A stretch of 61,933 nt of DNA from Paenibacillus validus NBRC 15382 (GTDB lineage Bacteria; Bacillota; Bacilli; Paenibacillales; NBRC-103111). The number at the start of each line of letters is the position of its first letter. Position 1 is the stretch's first letter. Location of the stretch: NCBI RefSeq assembly GCF_004000985.1, contig NZ_BIMH01000030.1, positions 1-61,933 of the forward strand, in the 5' to 3' direction. Below are positions 34,068 to 42,698 of the stretch, one piece after another. Both the position numbers and the translations under genes were made by a program. The notes under the pieces are model-generated. The model was given only the letters and a program-made list of their open reading frames with translations, had not been told where the DNA came from and did not search any database.

Positions 34068-34937
34068 CTACAGCTTCCTCTGATACTTGTTGCGCAAATA
34101 GATGGCGAACGCATTCATGCTGAGCAGCATGATGAGCAATAAAATAATCCCTGCCGCGGCCACGTTCTGAAATTCCGCCTGCGGCTGGCTCGCCCAGTTG
34201 AAAATCTGGATCGGCATTGCCGTGAATGTATCCATCGGCGATTGCGGCAAGAAAGCCACGTAAGCGACCGCGCCGACGACGATAAGCGGAGCCGTCTCTC
34301 CGATTGCCCGGGACAACGACAGAATCGATCCGGTTAGAATGCCCGGCAAGGCCGTCGGCAGCACCACGCGGGTGATCGTCTGCCAGCGGTTCGCGCCGAG
34401 CGCGAATGAAGCGTTCCGCAGCGACTGCGGCACCGTCTTGATCGCTTCCTGCGAGGAGACGATAATAATCGGCAGCACGAGCAGCGTCATCGTCAACGCG
34501 CCGGACAAGATACTGCGTTCCAAATGCAGCAGCCGGACGAAAACCGTCAATCCGAGCAGTCCGTACACGATGGAGGGAACGCCGGCGAGGTTCGCGATGT
34601 TCGTTTGGATAATACGGCTGAATAAAGTGTCTTTGGCATATTCCTCCAGGTAAATCGCGGTTGCGACACCGATGATGAACGTGAGAGGGGCCGTAATCGC
34701 CATCAGCCACAACGTACCGACGAAGGCGGCCAGAATGCCGGCCCGATCCGGTATACGTGATGAATAGTTGGTCAGGAAGTCCCAATCCAACCAGCCGAGA
34801 CCTTGATATAAGATTTGTATAAGCAATAAAGCAAGCGCAACAATTCCGAAGCAGGTGGATGCAAAAAACAACTGATGGAAACGTTTATTTTTGCTTTTGC
34901 GTTTATTGATGTGCTGAAGTTCATTATGGCTTTCCAT
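34068..34937 (-). CDS. pstA: phosphate ABC transporter permease PstA
   Basis: Permease of 289 residues with six predicted helices. The EAA loop lies in [17 protein letters not shown], which contacts PstB, followed by [14 protein letters not shown]. The N-terminal 20 residues are basic ([12 protein letters not shown]). It shares one base with the pstC stop, implying coupled translation. Confidence 0.96.
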   Translation of the reverse strand: MESHNELQHINKRKSKNKRFHQLFFASTCFGIVALALLLIQILYQGLGWLDWDFLTNYSSRIPDRAGILAAFVGTLWLMAITAPLTFIIGVATAIYLEEYAKDTLFSRIIQTNIANLAGVPSIVYGLLGLTVFVRLLHLERSILSGALTMTLLVLPIIIVSSQEAIKTVPQSLRNASFALGANRWQTITRVVLPTALPGILTGSILSLSRAIGETAPLIVVGAVAYVAFLPQSPMDTFTAMPIQIFNWASQPQAEFQNVAAAGIILLLIMLLSMNAFAIYLRNKYQRKL

Positions 34938-35866
34938 CAGTATTCCTCCCTGAACTTTCTGGAAATGTAGCTTGCCAGAATATTCATAGCCAATGTCATG
35001 ACGAACAACGTCATCCCTACTGCATAAATCGTTAAATATTCGATTGATCCATACCGTGTATCGCCAGAGCTGACCGATACGATATAAGCCGTCAACGTTT
35101 GCAAGCTTTGCAGCGGATTATAGGCCATTACAGCCATATTGCCCGCCGCCAGTGTCACGATCATCGTTTCGCCGATCGCACGGGACAACCCGAGCACGAA
35201 GGATGCGACGATACCGGAGAAAGCGGCCGGAACGACGATTTTCAAAGCTACCTCCAACCTGGTCGACCCAAGCGCGTAAGCGCCGTTGCGAAGCGCTGTT
35301 GGCACAGCAACCATAGCGTCTTCGCTTAAAGAGGAAATAATCGGAATAATCATGATTCCTACAACGATGCCCGCACTAAGGGCATTGAATATTTCCGTTT
35401 GCGGAATGATGAACCGGAGTACAGGCGTAACGAACGTCAGGGCGAAGAAGCCGTATACGATCGTCGGAATGCCCGCCAATATTTCCAGAATCGGTTTGAC
35501 GATATTCCGCACTTTTGCAGGTGCATATTCGCTTAAATAAATGGCGCTGCCGAGCCCGATCGGGATGGCGACGGCGCTGGCGATCAGCGTAATGAGCAGC
35601 GTACCCGAGATCAGGGGTAAAATGCCGTACTGCGGCGGCTCGAACAGCGGTGTCCACTGGATGCCGCTGATGAATTCCCAGAACGGGACTTCCCGGAAAA
35701 AGCCGAACGATTCGACGATGAGGATCAGCACGATGCCGACGGTCGTCATAATCGAAATAACAGCAAAAAAGGCCAATATCTTGGGTATCAGCACATCGGA
35801 GGATAATACGTTTTTTTTCTTTTTATAATTTACTTTTGTCAATTGAGGCGAAACTTTTTTGTCCAT
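34937..35866 (-). CDS. pstC: phosphate ABC transporter permease PstC
   Basis: Permease of 309 residues. Six core helices and the EAA loop region ALRNGAYALGSTRLEVALK, followed by [13 protein letters not shown], are visible. It forms the channel with PstA. A Lys-rich cytoplasmic N-terminus precedes the first helix. It follows pstS by 106 bp; this gap contains a weak dyad but no clear terminator. Confidence 0.96.
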   Translation of the reverse strand: MDKKVSPQLTKVNYKKKKNVLSSDVLIPKILAFFAVISIMTTVGIVLILIVESFGFFREVPFWEFISGIQWTPLFEPPQYGILPLISGTLLITLIASAVAIPIGLGSAIYLSEYAPAKVRNIVKPILEILAGIPTIVYGFFALTFVTPVLRFIIPQTEIFNALSAGIVVGIMIIPIISSLSEDAMVAVPTALRNGAYALGSTRLEVALKIVVPAAFSGIVASFVLGLSRAIGETMIVTLAAGNMAVMAYNPLQSLQTLTAYIVSVSSGDTRYGSIEYLTIYAVGMTLFVMTLAMNILASYISRKFREEY

Positions 35867-35972
35867 AAACTATCCCCCCGTGTAAAGCAAGTAATAGTCG
35901 GAAAACCGCGGCACTCCACAGCGAACCTCCGGAGTGCCACGGCTTCCAAACTTTTTTACAGATTCAGGTTCA

Positions 35973-36953
35973 TTATTTCAATAATTCCAGGTTTTTGTTC
36001 AAAACATCTTGAGGAAGCTTGATATACTTAACGGCTTCAACCAATTTCATGCCTTCCGCACTGTTGTAATATTTCAAAAATTCTTTAATGTGCGGTTGAT
36101 CGATCGCTTTCTTCGTCGGATACACGAAGATGTAACGGGAAAGCGGCGCATAGGTCATTTTTTCGATCGTTTCGTGAGTCGGAGCTACTGCCGGAGCGTT
36201 CGCATCCTTTTTGATCGAAACGGCATTCAACTTATCTTCATTTTCTTTGTAGTAAGAGAAACCGAAATAGCCGAGAGCAAACTCATCGCCGGCTACGCCC
36301 TTCACAAGTACGTTATCGTCCTCGGAAGCCGTGTAGTCCGCGCGGGATTCTTTTGCTTTGCCGTTGATCGCTTCCGTAAAGAATTCGAACGTACCGGAAG
36401 CCGTACCTGGGCCGTACAACTTGATTTCTTTATCCGGCCATTCCGGACGAACTTCGTTCCATTTTTTCAATTTGCTGTCTTTATTCCAAATCTTTTTCAA
36501 TTCCTCGACCGTCATATCCTTCGCGAACGTGTTCTTTTTGTTTACGACAACGGTAATGCCATCCAAGGCCACGGGCATTTCAAATGCTTCGGTGCTTTGT
36601 TTCGTTTTCAATTCGTCCAATTCTTCTTTTTTGAACTTACGGGACATGTCCGCGATATCGATTTCGCCAGCGATCAATTTCTTCGCGCCGTTACCGGAAC
36701 CGGACTCGCCGACTGTAATTTTTACATCTTTATTTTTCTTCATGAACTCCTCGGCCACAGCCTGGGAGATCGGGAACACGGTGGAAGAACCGTCAATTTT
36801 GATCTCGCCCTTCAGACCTGCTGGAGCCGGAGTCGCTGCGGAAGGAGCCGGCGTTGCGCCACCTTGCGTATTCTCGTTTGCTTTAGTACCACATGCCGCC
36901 AAAGACAATGCCATTACTGCCGCAGTTACCGCCAACGTGCTTTTCTTAAACAA
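35973..36953 (-). CDS. pstS: phosphate-binding lipoprotein PstS
   Basis: Solute-binding protein of 326 residues. The signal peptide ends in the lipobox LAAC, followed by an Asn/Gly/Pro/Ala-rich linker. The phosphate site contains DGSSTVFP and SGSGNGAKKLI. The frame opens at a GTG directly abutting AAGGAG, which is too close; the TTG at 36953 has an eight-base spacer and gives MFKKSTLAVTAAV, so this start is preferred. First gene of pstS-pstC-pstA-pstB-phoU. Three PhoP-type hexamers lie upstream. Confidence 0.95.
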   Translation of the reverse strand: MFKKSTLAVTAAVMALSLAACGTKANENTQGGATPAPSAATPAPAGLKGEIKIDGSSTVFPISQAVAEEFMKKNKDVKITVGESGSGNGAKKLIAGEIDIADMSRKFKKEELDELKTKQSTEAFEMPVALDGITVVVNKKNTFAKDMTVEELKKIWNKDSKLKKWNEVRPEWPDKEIKLYGPGTASGTFEFFTEAINGKAKESRADYTASEDDNVLVKGVAGDEFALGYFGFSYYKENEDKLNAVSIKKDANAPAVAPTHETIEKMTYAPLSRYIFVYPTKKAIDQPHIKEFLKYYNSAEGMKLVEAVKYIKLPQDVLNKNLELLK

Positions 36954-37022
36954 CTTGACCACTCCTTAAAATTTGTGTTTGTCGCTCACAATGACAATCT
37001 TATCTCCTTATTGTTTTCGCTA

Positions 37023-37050
37023 ATTCAATCATTTGTTAACGCAATGTAAA
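37023..37050 (-). promoter_or_regulatory. PhoP box upstream of pstS
   Basis: Read on the minus strand, TTTACA (37045-37050), TTAACA (37034-37039) and TTGAAT (37023-37028) occur at exact 11-bp steps. In B. subtilis PhoP binds TT(A/T)A(A/C/T)A hexamers repeated every 11 bp. The array ends 70 bp before the pstS start. Confidence 0.8.
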
Positions 37051-37115
37051 AAATCTCGAAATCTCTGCAACGAAACGTCAAAGTGCCGCAAGAACGCTGC
37101 CTCATTCGACAAACA

Positions 37116-37143
37116 TTTACATGAAATTAACATTTCTCGTACA
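37116..37143 (+). promoter_or_regulatory. PhoP box upstream of the chemoreceptor gene
   Basis: On the plus strand TTTACA (37116-37121), TTAACA (37127-37132) and CGTACA (37138-37143) follow one another at 11-bp steps. The array points toward the chemoreceptor gene and is about 64 bp before its start. It is a second, divergent copy of the pstS-type site. Confidence 0.7.
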
Positions 37144-37206
37144 ATCGCTTAATTTTCGAATAGTACGATAGTCATAGAAAATTACACCTTACAGGGAGGG
37201 AAACGA

Positions 37207-39183
37207 ATGGTTTCATCTATTCGAACATGGCTTAGCCTCGAATTTACGCTGAAAGCCAAACTGATTCTTAGCTTTACAGCCCTGCTGCTCATTTTTGTCG
37301 CCGTGTCTGCCTTTAATAGAAGCCAAATGAACGGCATTCATCAACAAGTGCTTCATCAGAATGCGGAAATGAACAAGCAGCGGCTTGCTCTGGAGCTGAA
37401 AATCAAAACGAACGAGATCGACGCCGTTAAATCTGGATATATTATTTCCAAAGATGAGAAATTAATCGGCCAGTTCGAACAAAAGAGCGCAGACTTTTAC
37501 ACGCTGGTCGAACAAATCGCATCCAGCGCCTCCAACAGCGACCAGCGTAAATGGAGCGCTAAGCTGACCAACACGTCTACCGAATATACGGCTACGTTCA
37601 ACACCGCCCTGCAGATTGTCCGCAACCCCAATTTGTCTCCCGTGGAGATGAACGAGCAGTTAGCCAAGGTGCACGAGCTGTCGCAAGTACATAAGGAATA
37701 CATCTTCGAGCTGGTCGATCAGTTTAACCAGGCTTACGAATCCGATGTACAAGCGGCAATCTCCAGCTCGAACGAATATGTGAAGCAGTCGCAGAACACC
37801 TCTTTAATAGCCGTATTGCTTGTTCTCGTCGTTAGTGCAGGTGTGGCCTTCTTGTTGATTCGCTCCTTCATGAGACCGATCAGCCGTTTGCAAAAAGCCG
37901 TAAGGCAAATTGCCCAAGGCGATTTAACGAGCCGGATCAACAACACGTCGCGCGACGAGCTCGGCAACCTGAGCCGCGACTTCGATCATATGATCGGGCA
38001 AGTTCGCGGGATGCTGCAAAACTCGCAGCGCATCGCCTCGTCGCTGTCCACGCACTCCAGCATGTTCCGCGAATTCTCGGGCTCGACAGCCTTGGCCAAC
38101 AAGGAAATTGTGCGCGCCATTCATGAAATTTCGGCAGGCGCCGAGCAGCAGGCGCAATATACGGAGCTCAGCTCGACGACGATCAACGAGCTGGACGAGC
38201 AGGTGCGCGATATCGCGAAGTTCACCGACACGATGCAGCGCAAGAGCCGCGAAGCGGCTATCAATACGCATACCGGTTCGGAATCGATGGAAGAGCTGCA
38301 GAGCGCGGCGCGGCGCTCGGAAGAAGTGCTTCATCACGTGTATCAGGCTATGGAGACGTTATCGCGCAGCTCCGCGCAAATCGCCAAGATCGTGGGCACC
38401 ATCTCGGATATTTCCACGCAGACGAATGTGCTTGCGTTGAACGCCGCGATCGAAGCGGCCAGAGCCGGCGTACACGGCAAAGGCTTCTCGGTCATCGCCG
38501 AGGAAGTGCGGCTGCTGTCGGGGCAGACGAATGATTCGTCCAAGACGATTGCCGTCATCGTCAAATCGTTGATGACACAAATTAAAGAACTTGAAGCAAC
38601 TCTGGGGGAAGCGAAGCAATCGTTCGAACAGCAGAAAGGAAAGATGAGCGACAGCCTCGCGGCTTTCCAGGAAATTCGCCAATCGATGGACGAGCTCTCC
38701 AGCCATATCGGACAAATTCATTCGCGTATCGCCGCGGCGGAGGACAAAAACAACCAGCTCGTTCAGTCGATCCAGCATGTCGCTGCCATCGCGCAGGAAA
38801 CGGCTGCCGGTGTCGAAGAAGTCAACTCCTCCTCGCTTCAGCAGGATGCGGCTATACACCAGATCGCCCGCGAAGCCGACGACATCTTGGAGCTGGCCCA
38901 GTGGCTGTTCACGGAAATCAACAAATTCAAGATCGGCGAGGCTGAACCGTCAACGGACGGCGATCCGGCAGCGCCGGAGGCGCAAGCCATGGCCCTGGAG
39001 GAGCGAAACGGCGGGAGCGAAAACCGCCCGAACGCCGAGACAGCAAGCGGATTTAACCCGGGGATGGATCGAAACGATGCCCTCAGGGAACCTCAGCGGA
39101 CAACAGTGAACACCCAAGAAGCGGAGAAAGCCGAAGGGCAAGAGAAGAGCGAAGAGGAGAAGAAGAAGCTGGTGACGGTATAG
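37207..39183 (+). CDS. methyl-accepting chemotaxis protein
   Basis: Chemoreceptor of 658 residues. TM1 is about 18-37, an extracellular helical sensor of about 160 residues (CHASE3/four-helix type, no Cache fold evident) follows, TM2 is about 199-222, then HAMP and a long cytoplasmic coiled coil. The signalling hairpin is recognisable (NVLALNAAIEAARAGVHGKG). The C-terminal 60 residues are acidic and disordered-looking. AGGGAGG precedes the start. It diverges from pstS, and PhoP-type hexamers lie upstream of both genes, suggesting expression under phosphate starvation. The ligand is unknown. Confidence 0.94.
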   Translation: MVSSIRTWLSLEFTLKAKLILSFTALLLIFVAVSAFNRSQMNGIHQQVLHQNAEMNKQRLALELKIKTNEIDAVKSGYIISKDEKLIGQFEQKSADFYTLVEQIASSASNSDQRKWSAKLTNTSTEYTATFNTALQIVRNPNLSPVEMNEQLAKVHELSQVHKEYIFELVDQFNQAYESDVQAAISSSNEYVKQSQNTSLIAVLLVLVVSAGVAFLLIRSFMRPISRLQKAVRQIAQGDLTSRINNTSRDELGNLSRDFDHMIGQVRGMLQNSQRIASSLSTHSSMFREFSGSTALANKEIVRAIHEISAGAEQQAQYTELSSTTINELDEQVRDIAKFTDTMQRKSREAAINTHTGSESMEELQSAARRSEEVLHHVYQAMETLSRSSAQIAKIVGTISDISTQTNVLALNAAIEAARAGVHGKGFSVIAEEVRLLSGQTNDSSKTIAVIVKSLMTQIKELEATLGEAKQSFEQQKGKMSDSLAAFQEIRQSMDELSSHIGQIHSRIAAAEDKNNQLVQSIQHVAAIAQETAAGVEEVNSSSLQQDAAIHQIAREADDILELAQWLFTEINKFKIGEAEPSTDGDPAAPEAQAMALEERNGGSENRPNAETASGFNPGMDRNDALREPQRTTVNTQEAEKAEGQEKSEEEKKKLVTV

Positions 39184-39288
39184 GTCCGATTCATTCGCAC
39201 AGAGCTGCCCCCCGCCAGGGGCTTGAACCTCGGGCGAGGTGGCGGATGGCAAAGAGACATAAAGCGAACTTCCTGGCGCCGATAATAA

Positions 39289-39331
39289 AAAAAACGTACC
39301 GAAGCATGGTCTGCTTCCGGTACGTTTTTTG
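39289..39331. terminator. bidirectional intrinsic terminator
   Basis: AAAAAACGTACCG..AAGCA pairs with TGCTTCCGGTACGTTTTTT. T-runs exist on both strands, so it serves both the chemoreceptor and the convergent oxidoreductase gene. Confidence 0.85.
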
Positions 39332-39333
39332 CG

Positions 39334-40422
39334 TTATTTTTCTTCGAAATAAACGGCCTTGCCCGTTTTGGAGGATTCGTAAATCGCTTCTAGAATTTCC
39401 GAAACGACGCAAGCTTGCTCCGGCGTGACCACCGGATCGGTATCGTTCTCGATCGCTTCCAGCCACATCCGGGCTTCCAGATCGGCCGGACTTTCTTTGG
39501 CTCCATCGTAGAAGTCTACGCCTTTTGCATCAAGCTGGATTTCATTTGTAAACAACCGGCTGTGCTTCTCCCCGTTGATGCGCAGGCCGTCCCACATATC
39601 GGCGCCGCCTTCCGTACCGCAAAGCGTCGTCTTGGCTTCCCCGGTTTGCAGCATATTGATGGCCCAGCTCGACTCCAGTACGATCGTCGCGCCGTTCTGC
39701 ATCGTAATCATCCCGAATGCCGAATCCTCAACTGTAAACTTTTGCGGGTCCCAGGATCCCCAGGCATTCGCCGCATTTTTCTTCTGCGACAGCTTATGGA
39801 ACGCCGTACCCAGTACCGCTTTCGGCTTGTAGTTGTCCATCATCCAGAGCGTCAGGTCAAGCGCGTGCGTCCCGATATCGATGAGCGGTCCCCCGCCCTG
39901 TTTCTCTTCGTCGAGGAACACGCCCCAAGTCGGCACCGCGCGGCGGCGAATCGCATGCGCTTTGGCGTAATAGATGTCGCCGAGCTCTCCATCCTCGCAT
40001 ACTTGCTTTAAGAATTGGCTATCCGGACGGAACCGGTTTTGGTAGCCGATCGTCAGCTTTTTGCCGGTTCGTTTGGCCGCTTCGACCATGCGTCTTGCGT
40101 CGGCCGCCGTCTTGGCCATCGGCTTTTCACACATGACGTGCTTGCCCGATTCCAGCGAAGCGATCGTAATATCGGCATGGGAATCGTTAGGCGTACATAT
40201 ATGGACGATATCCAGGCTCGAATCCGACAGAAGCTCCCGGTAATCGGTGTACACCTTCGCTTCAGCGGTGCCGAATTTTTGTGCCGCGTCCCGGGCCCGA
40301 TCCTCATGAATGTCGCAGAAAGCGACCATTTGAGCGTTCGGCTGGTTTTGAAGCGCAGGCATATGTTTGCCGAATGCGATGCCGCCGCAGCCGATAATAC
40401 CGATTCTATACACTTTAGACAT
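39334..40422 (-). CDS. Gfo/Idh/MocA-family oxidoreductase
   Basis: NAD(P)-dependent sugar or inositol dehydrogenase-like protein of 362 residues. The N-terminal Rossmann fold has GIIGCGGIAFGKH (8-20), and the family signature CEKPMAKT follows. The C-terminal alpha/beta domain has GGGPLIDIGTHALDLTLWMM, where the His is the expected catalytic residue. GGGAGGAAT precedes the start. It is a single gene. The substrate class (inositol, hexose, sugar acid) cannot be told from the sequence. Confidence 0.92.
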   Translation of the reverse strand: MSKVYRIGIIGCGGIAFGKHMPALQNQPNAQMVAFCDIHEDRARDAAQKFGTAEAKVYTDYRELLSDSSLDIVHICTPNDSHADITIASLESGKHVMCEKPMAKTAADARRMVEAAKRTGKKLTIGYQNRFRPDSQFLKQVCEDGELGDIYYAKAHAIRRRAVPTWGVFLDEEKQGGGPLIDIGTHALDLTLWMMDNYKPKAVLGTAFHKLSQKKNAANAWGSWDPQKFTVEDSAFGMITMQNGATIVLESSWAINMLQTGEAKTTLCGTEGGADMWDGLRINGEKHSRLFTNEIQLDAKGVDFYDGAKESPADLEARMWLEAIENDTDPVVTPEQACVVSEILEAIYESSKTGKAVYFEEK

Positions 40423-40591
40423 AATTCATATTCCTCCCTGGACATAGCTTGTATAATGCCGATAAAGGCGCTTTACATTTAGTATAGACAAGTCCAAGGA
40501 AAAAGATATGGCGTATTTGGCTTTCTTTGCATCCGATTTTGGCATGCGCCGCTGCGCGGCGTTTCCCGGGAAATATTTTGTTACCGCAAAA

Positions 40592-40608
40592 AAACGGCCC
40601 CTTCACTA
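40592..40608 (-). terminator. left half of the phoP terminator, split by an IS element
   Basis: AAACGGCCC (40592-40600), preceded by A residues, would pair with GGGCCGTTT at 41856-41864 around the loop CTTCACTA. Together they make a 9-bp stem with T-run on the minus strand, three bases after the phoP stop. The two halves are now about 1.25 kb apart, and the loop sequence is present on both sides as target duplication. Confidence 0.8.
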
Positions 40609-41847
40609 GGGCCCTGCAAAACGAATACAGATTCTGTTAAAAACAACCCAATGCCGCGCAGGCATTGGGTTTGTTGTATACTGGAAGAAAAGTAAAGAGA
40701 GTTGAATAAAATTGCTACACTCGGCTAAGCAAATGACCACATCGTTCCATGCGGAGTTATATAAATTTATCCCGGAAGATCATCTACTTAAGAAGATTCA
40801 CGGTATTGTGGACTTCAGTTTCATCCATGAGCTAGTGAAAAATTCATATTGTGAGCATTAAGGCAGACCGGCAAACGAGCCGGAGCTGCTTTTTCGCTTG
40901 CTATTTTTACAGATCCTATACAATCTTTCGGATGAGCGAATGATACAAGAAGCGCAGGTTAACCTGGCTTACAAATGGTTTATCGGGGTAAATCCGGAAG
41001 ATGCATTGCCGGATGCTTCGCAACTCTCACGTTTCCGTAACCACCGTCTTGGCGTAAATCAAGTGGCTGATGTGCTTAAACAAGTAGTAGGCCAGTGCAT
41101 CGACAAAGGGCTCATCAAGTCGAAAACCATCATTATGGATGCCATGCATACGCATGCAGCAACCCAGCGTCAACAGCCGCTGAACGTGCTTCGGGAAGCA
41201 GCCAAACGACTATTTCGTGTTGTGGTAAAACGGCATCCAAAGCTAGAGAAGAAGCTTCCTCCCTTGCCGAAAGTCAAGAGTGAGCAAGAAGATGCAGAGA
41301 AGGTCATGTTGCGCTATCTCGCCGAGCTTGGTCAAACGGTAGAAGAGTTGTTGCCGGACCATGAAGGGGCAATAAGCGACAAATTGCATATCGCGAAGGA
41401 AAATACTGGAAACAGCCGTTCGCTCGTATTCTACTTTGACGTAGAGAAGTGCAAAGAATGTCCGTTGCGCGAGGGCTGCTACAAACCGGAGTCCAAAAGC
41501 AAGACATACTCCATTCGAATCATTGCTGAGCACTTCAAAGAACAAATGGAGTTCGAACTAAGTGATACGTTTAAAGAGCGGATTAAACGTAGGCCGATCA
41601 TTGAACATAAAAACGCAGAGATGAAAAGGTTCCACGGTATGGAAAGGGCCAAATATCGAGGTCTTTTTCGTATGCGAATACAGGCCTATCTCACTGCGTT
41701 CGTTGTAAATGTGAAACGAATGGTTAGGTTAATAGAGCAAAAGCAGCCCGCCCTCTGACGAGGAACGAGCTGCTTTTTTAGTTTTCCAATCACTTTTACC
41801 AATTCAGAGAACTTGTTTTCTCAAAATTGAGGATTTTGCAGGGCTCT
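40609..41847 (+). mobile_element. defective IS1182-family insertion sequence
   Basis: Terminal inverted repeats GGGCCCTGCAAAA (left) and GAGCCCTGCAAAA (right, read inward) bound a 1.24-kb element. CTTCACTA is duplicated directly outside both ends (40601-40608 and 41848-41855), an 8-bp target duplication. A hairpin near the left end (AACCCAATGCC/GGCATTGGGTT, 40645-40672) and a terminator near the right end (AAAGCAGC/GCTGCTTTTTT, about 41740-41780) isolate the transposase. The transposase is defective. Confidence 0.85.
40712..41758 (+). pseudogene. IS1182-family transposase with stop codon and core deletion
   Basis: The frame starts at TTG (LHSAKQMTTSFHAELYKF) and is interrupted by TAA at 40859-40861 in NSYCEH-GRPANEP, where Tyr is expected. 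It then runs to 41758. The N-terminal DUF772-type region (LLFLQILYNLSDERM, ALPDASQLSRFRNHRL) and the C-terminal DDE_Tnp_1-type tail (YFDVEKCKECPLREGC, IKRRPIIEHKNAEMKRFHG) are present. The catalytic middle is missing: SDKLHIAKE jumps straight to TGNSRSLVFYF, a loss I estimate at about 100 or more residues compared with typical family members. It cannot transpose on its own. Confidence 0.85.
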
Positions 41848-41866
41848 CTTCACTAGGGCCGTTTCT

Positions 41867-42592
41867 CTAACTCTTATCCTTCTTCACCGGGGTGGTCACG
41901 AGCTTATATCCCACGCCGCGTATCGATTCGATCTGCACCGATTGTTGGTTCATCTCCAGCTTCTTGCGCAAGGAGCTGACATGGACGTCGACGGTACGCT
42001 GGCCGCCGATATAATCGAAGCCCCAGACGATGTTCATCAGATCGTCCCGCGTCACGACGACCCCGGGCCGCTGCACCAAATACAGCAATACCTCAAACTC
42101 CTTGGGCCGCAGCGGAATCGATTCTCCGCCCAGAACAACCTCGTACTTCTCGGGGTAAATCATCAAATCGCCGGCCATGATAACCTTCTCGCCGTTCCCC
42201 GTCTTCTCGTGAGCCGCTTCCTCCGACATCGTACGGCGAAGCACCGCGGATACCCGGGCGAGCAGCTCGGCCACACCGAACGGCTTCGTGATGTAATCGT
42301 CTGCGCCGTACTTCAGCCCCTGCACGACTTCCTCTTCCGCATTACGTGCGGTTAGAATGATAACCGGCGTCTTATTGCCCTTCTGCCGGAGCTTCGATAA
42401 AATATCAAAACCGTTCATCCCGGGAAGCATGATATCGAGCACAATCAGATCGAACTGCTGCTGCAGCGCTGCCTGCAAACCGTCGCTTCCGTGATCGATG
42501 ACCTTGGTTTCATAGCCTTCTTGGGTTAAATTATAGGACAGCAATCTTGCTAACGTAGGCTCGTCTTCGATAACAAGTATTTTTTGCGGCAT
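41867..42592 (-). CDS. phoP: response regulator PhoP
   Basis: OmpR-family regulator of 241 residues. The receiver has the acidic pair in VIEDEP, phospho-acceptor Asp53 in DLIVLDIMLPG and Lys in ITKPF. The winged-helix domain (about 140-230) has RPKEFEVLLYL and RTVDVHVSSLRKKLE. Between mdh and polA this regulator is PhoP, activator of phosphate-starvation genes. It lies downstream of phoR with a 106-bp gap that may hold its own promoter (TTGTCA, 17 bp, TAAGCT). Its terminator is split by an IS. Confidence 0.95.
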   Translation of the reverse strand: MPQKILVIEDEPTLARLLSYNLTQEGYETKVIDHGSDGLQAALQQQFDLIVLDIMLPGMNGFDILSKLRQKGNKTPVIILTARNAEEEVVQGLKYGADDYITKPFGVAELLARVSAVLRRTMSEEAAHEKTGNGEKVIMAGDLMIYPEKYEVVLGGESIPLRPKEFEVLLYLVQRPGVVVTRDDLMNIVWGFDYIGGQRTVDVHVSSLRKKLEMNQQSVQIESIRGVGYKLVTTPVKKDKS

Positions 42593-42698
42593 GGGAATCC
42601 CCCGACTTCATATCTATATATACTTTAAGCTTAACATAGCCTGTCCGTGCTGACAAACCCGAAAAACTTTTAAAAACGTAACACGCTATTGAAATAGA

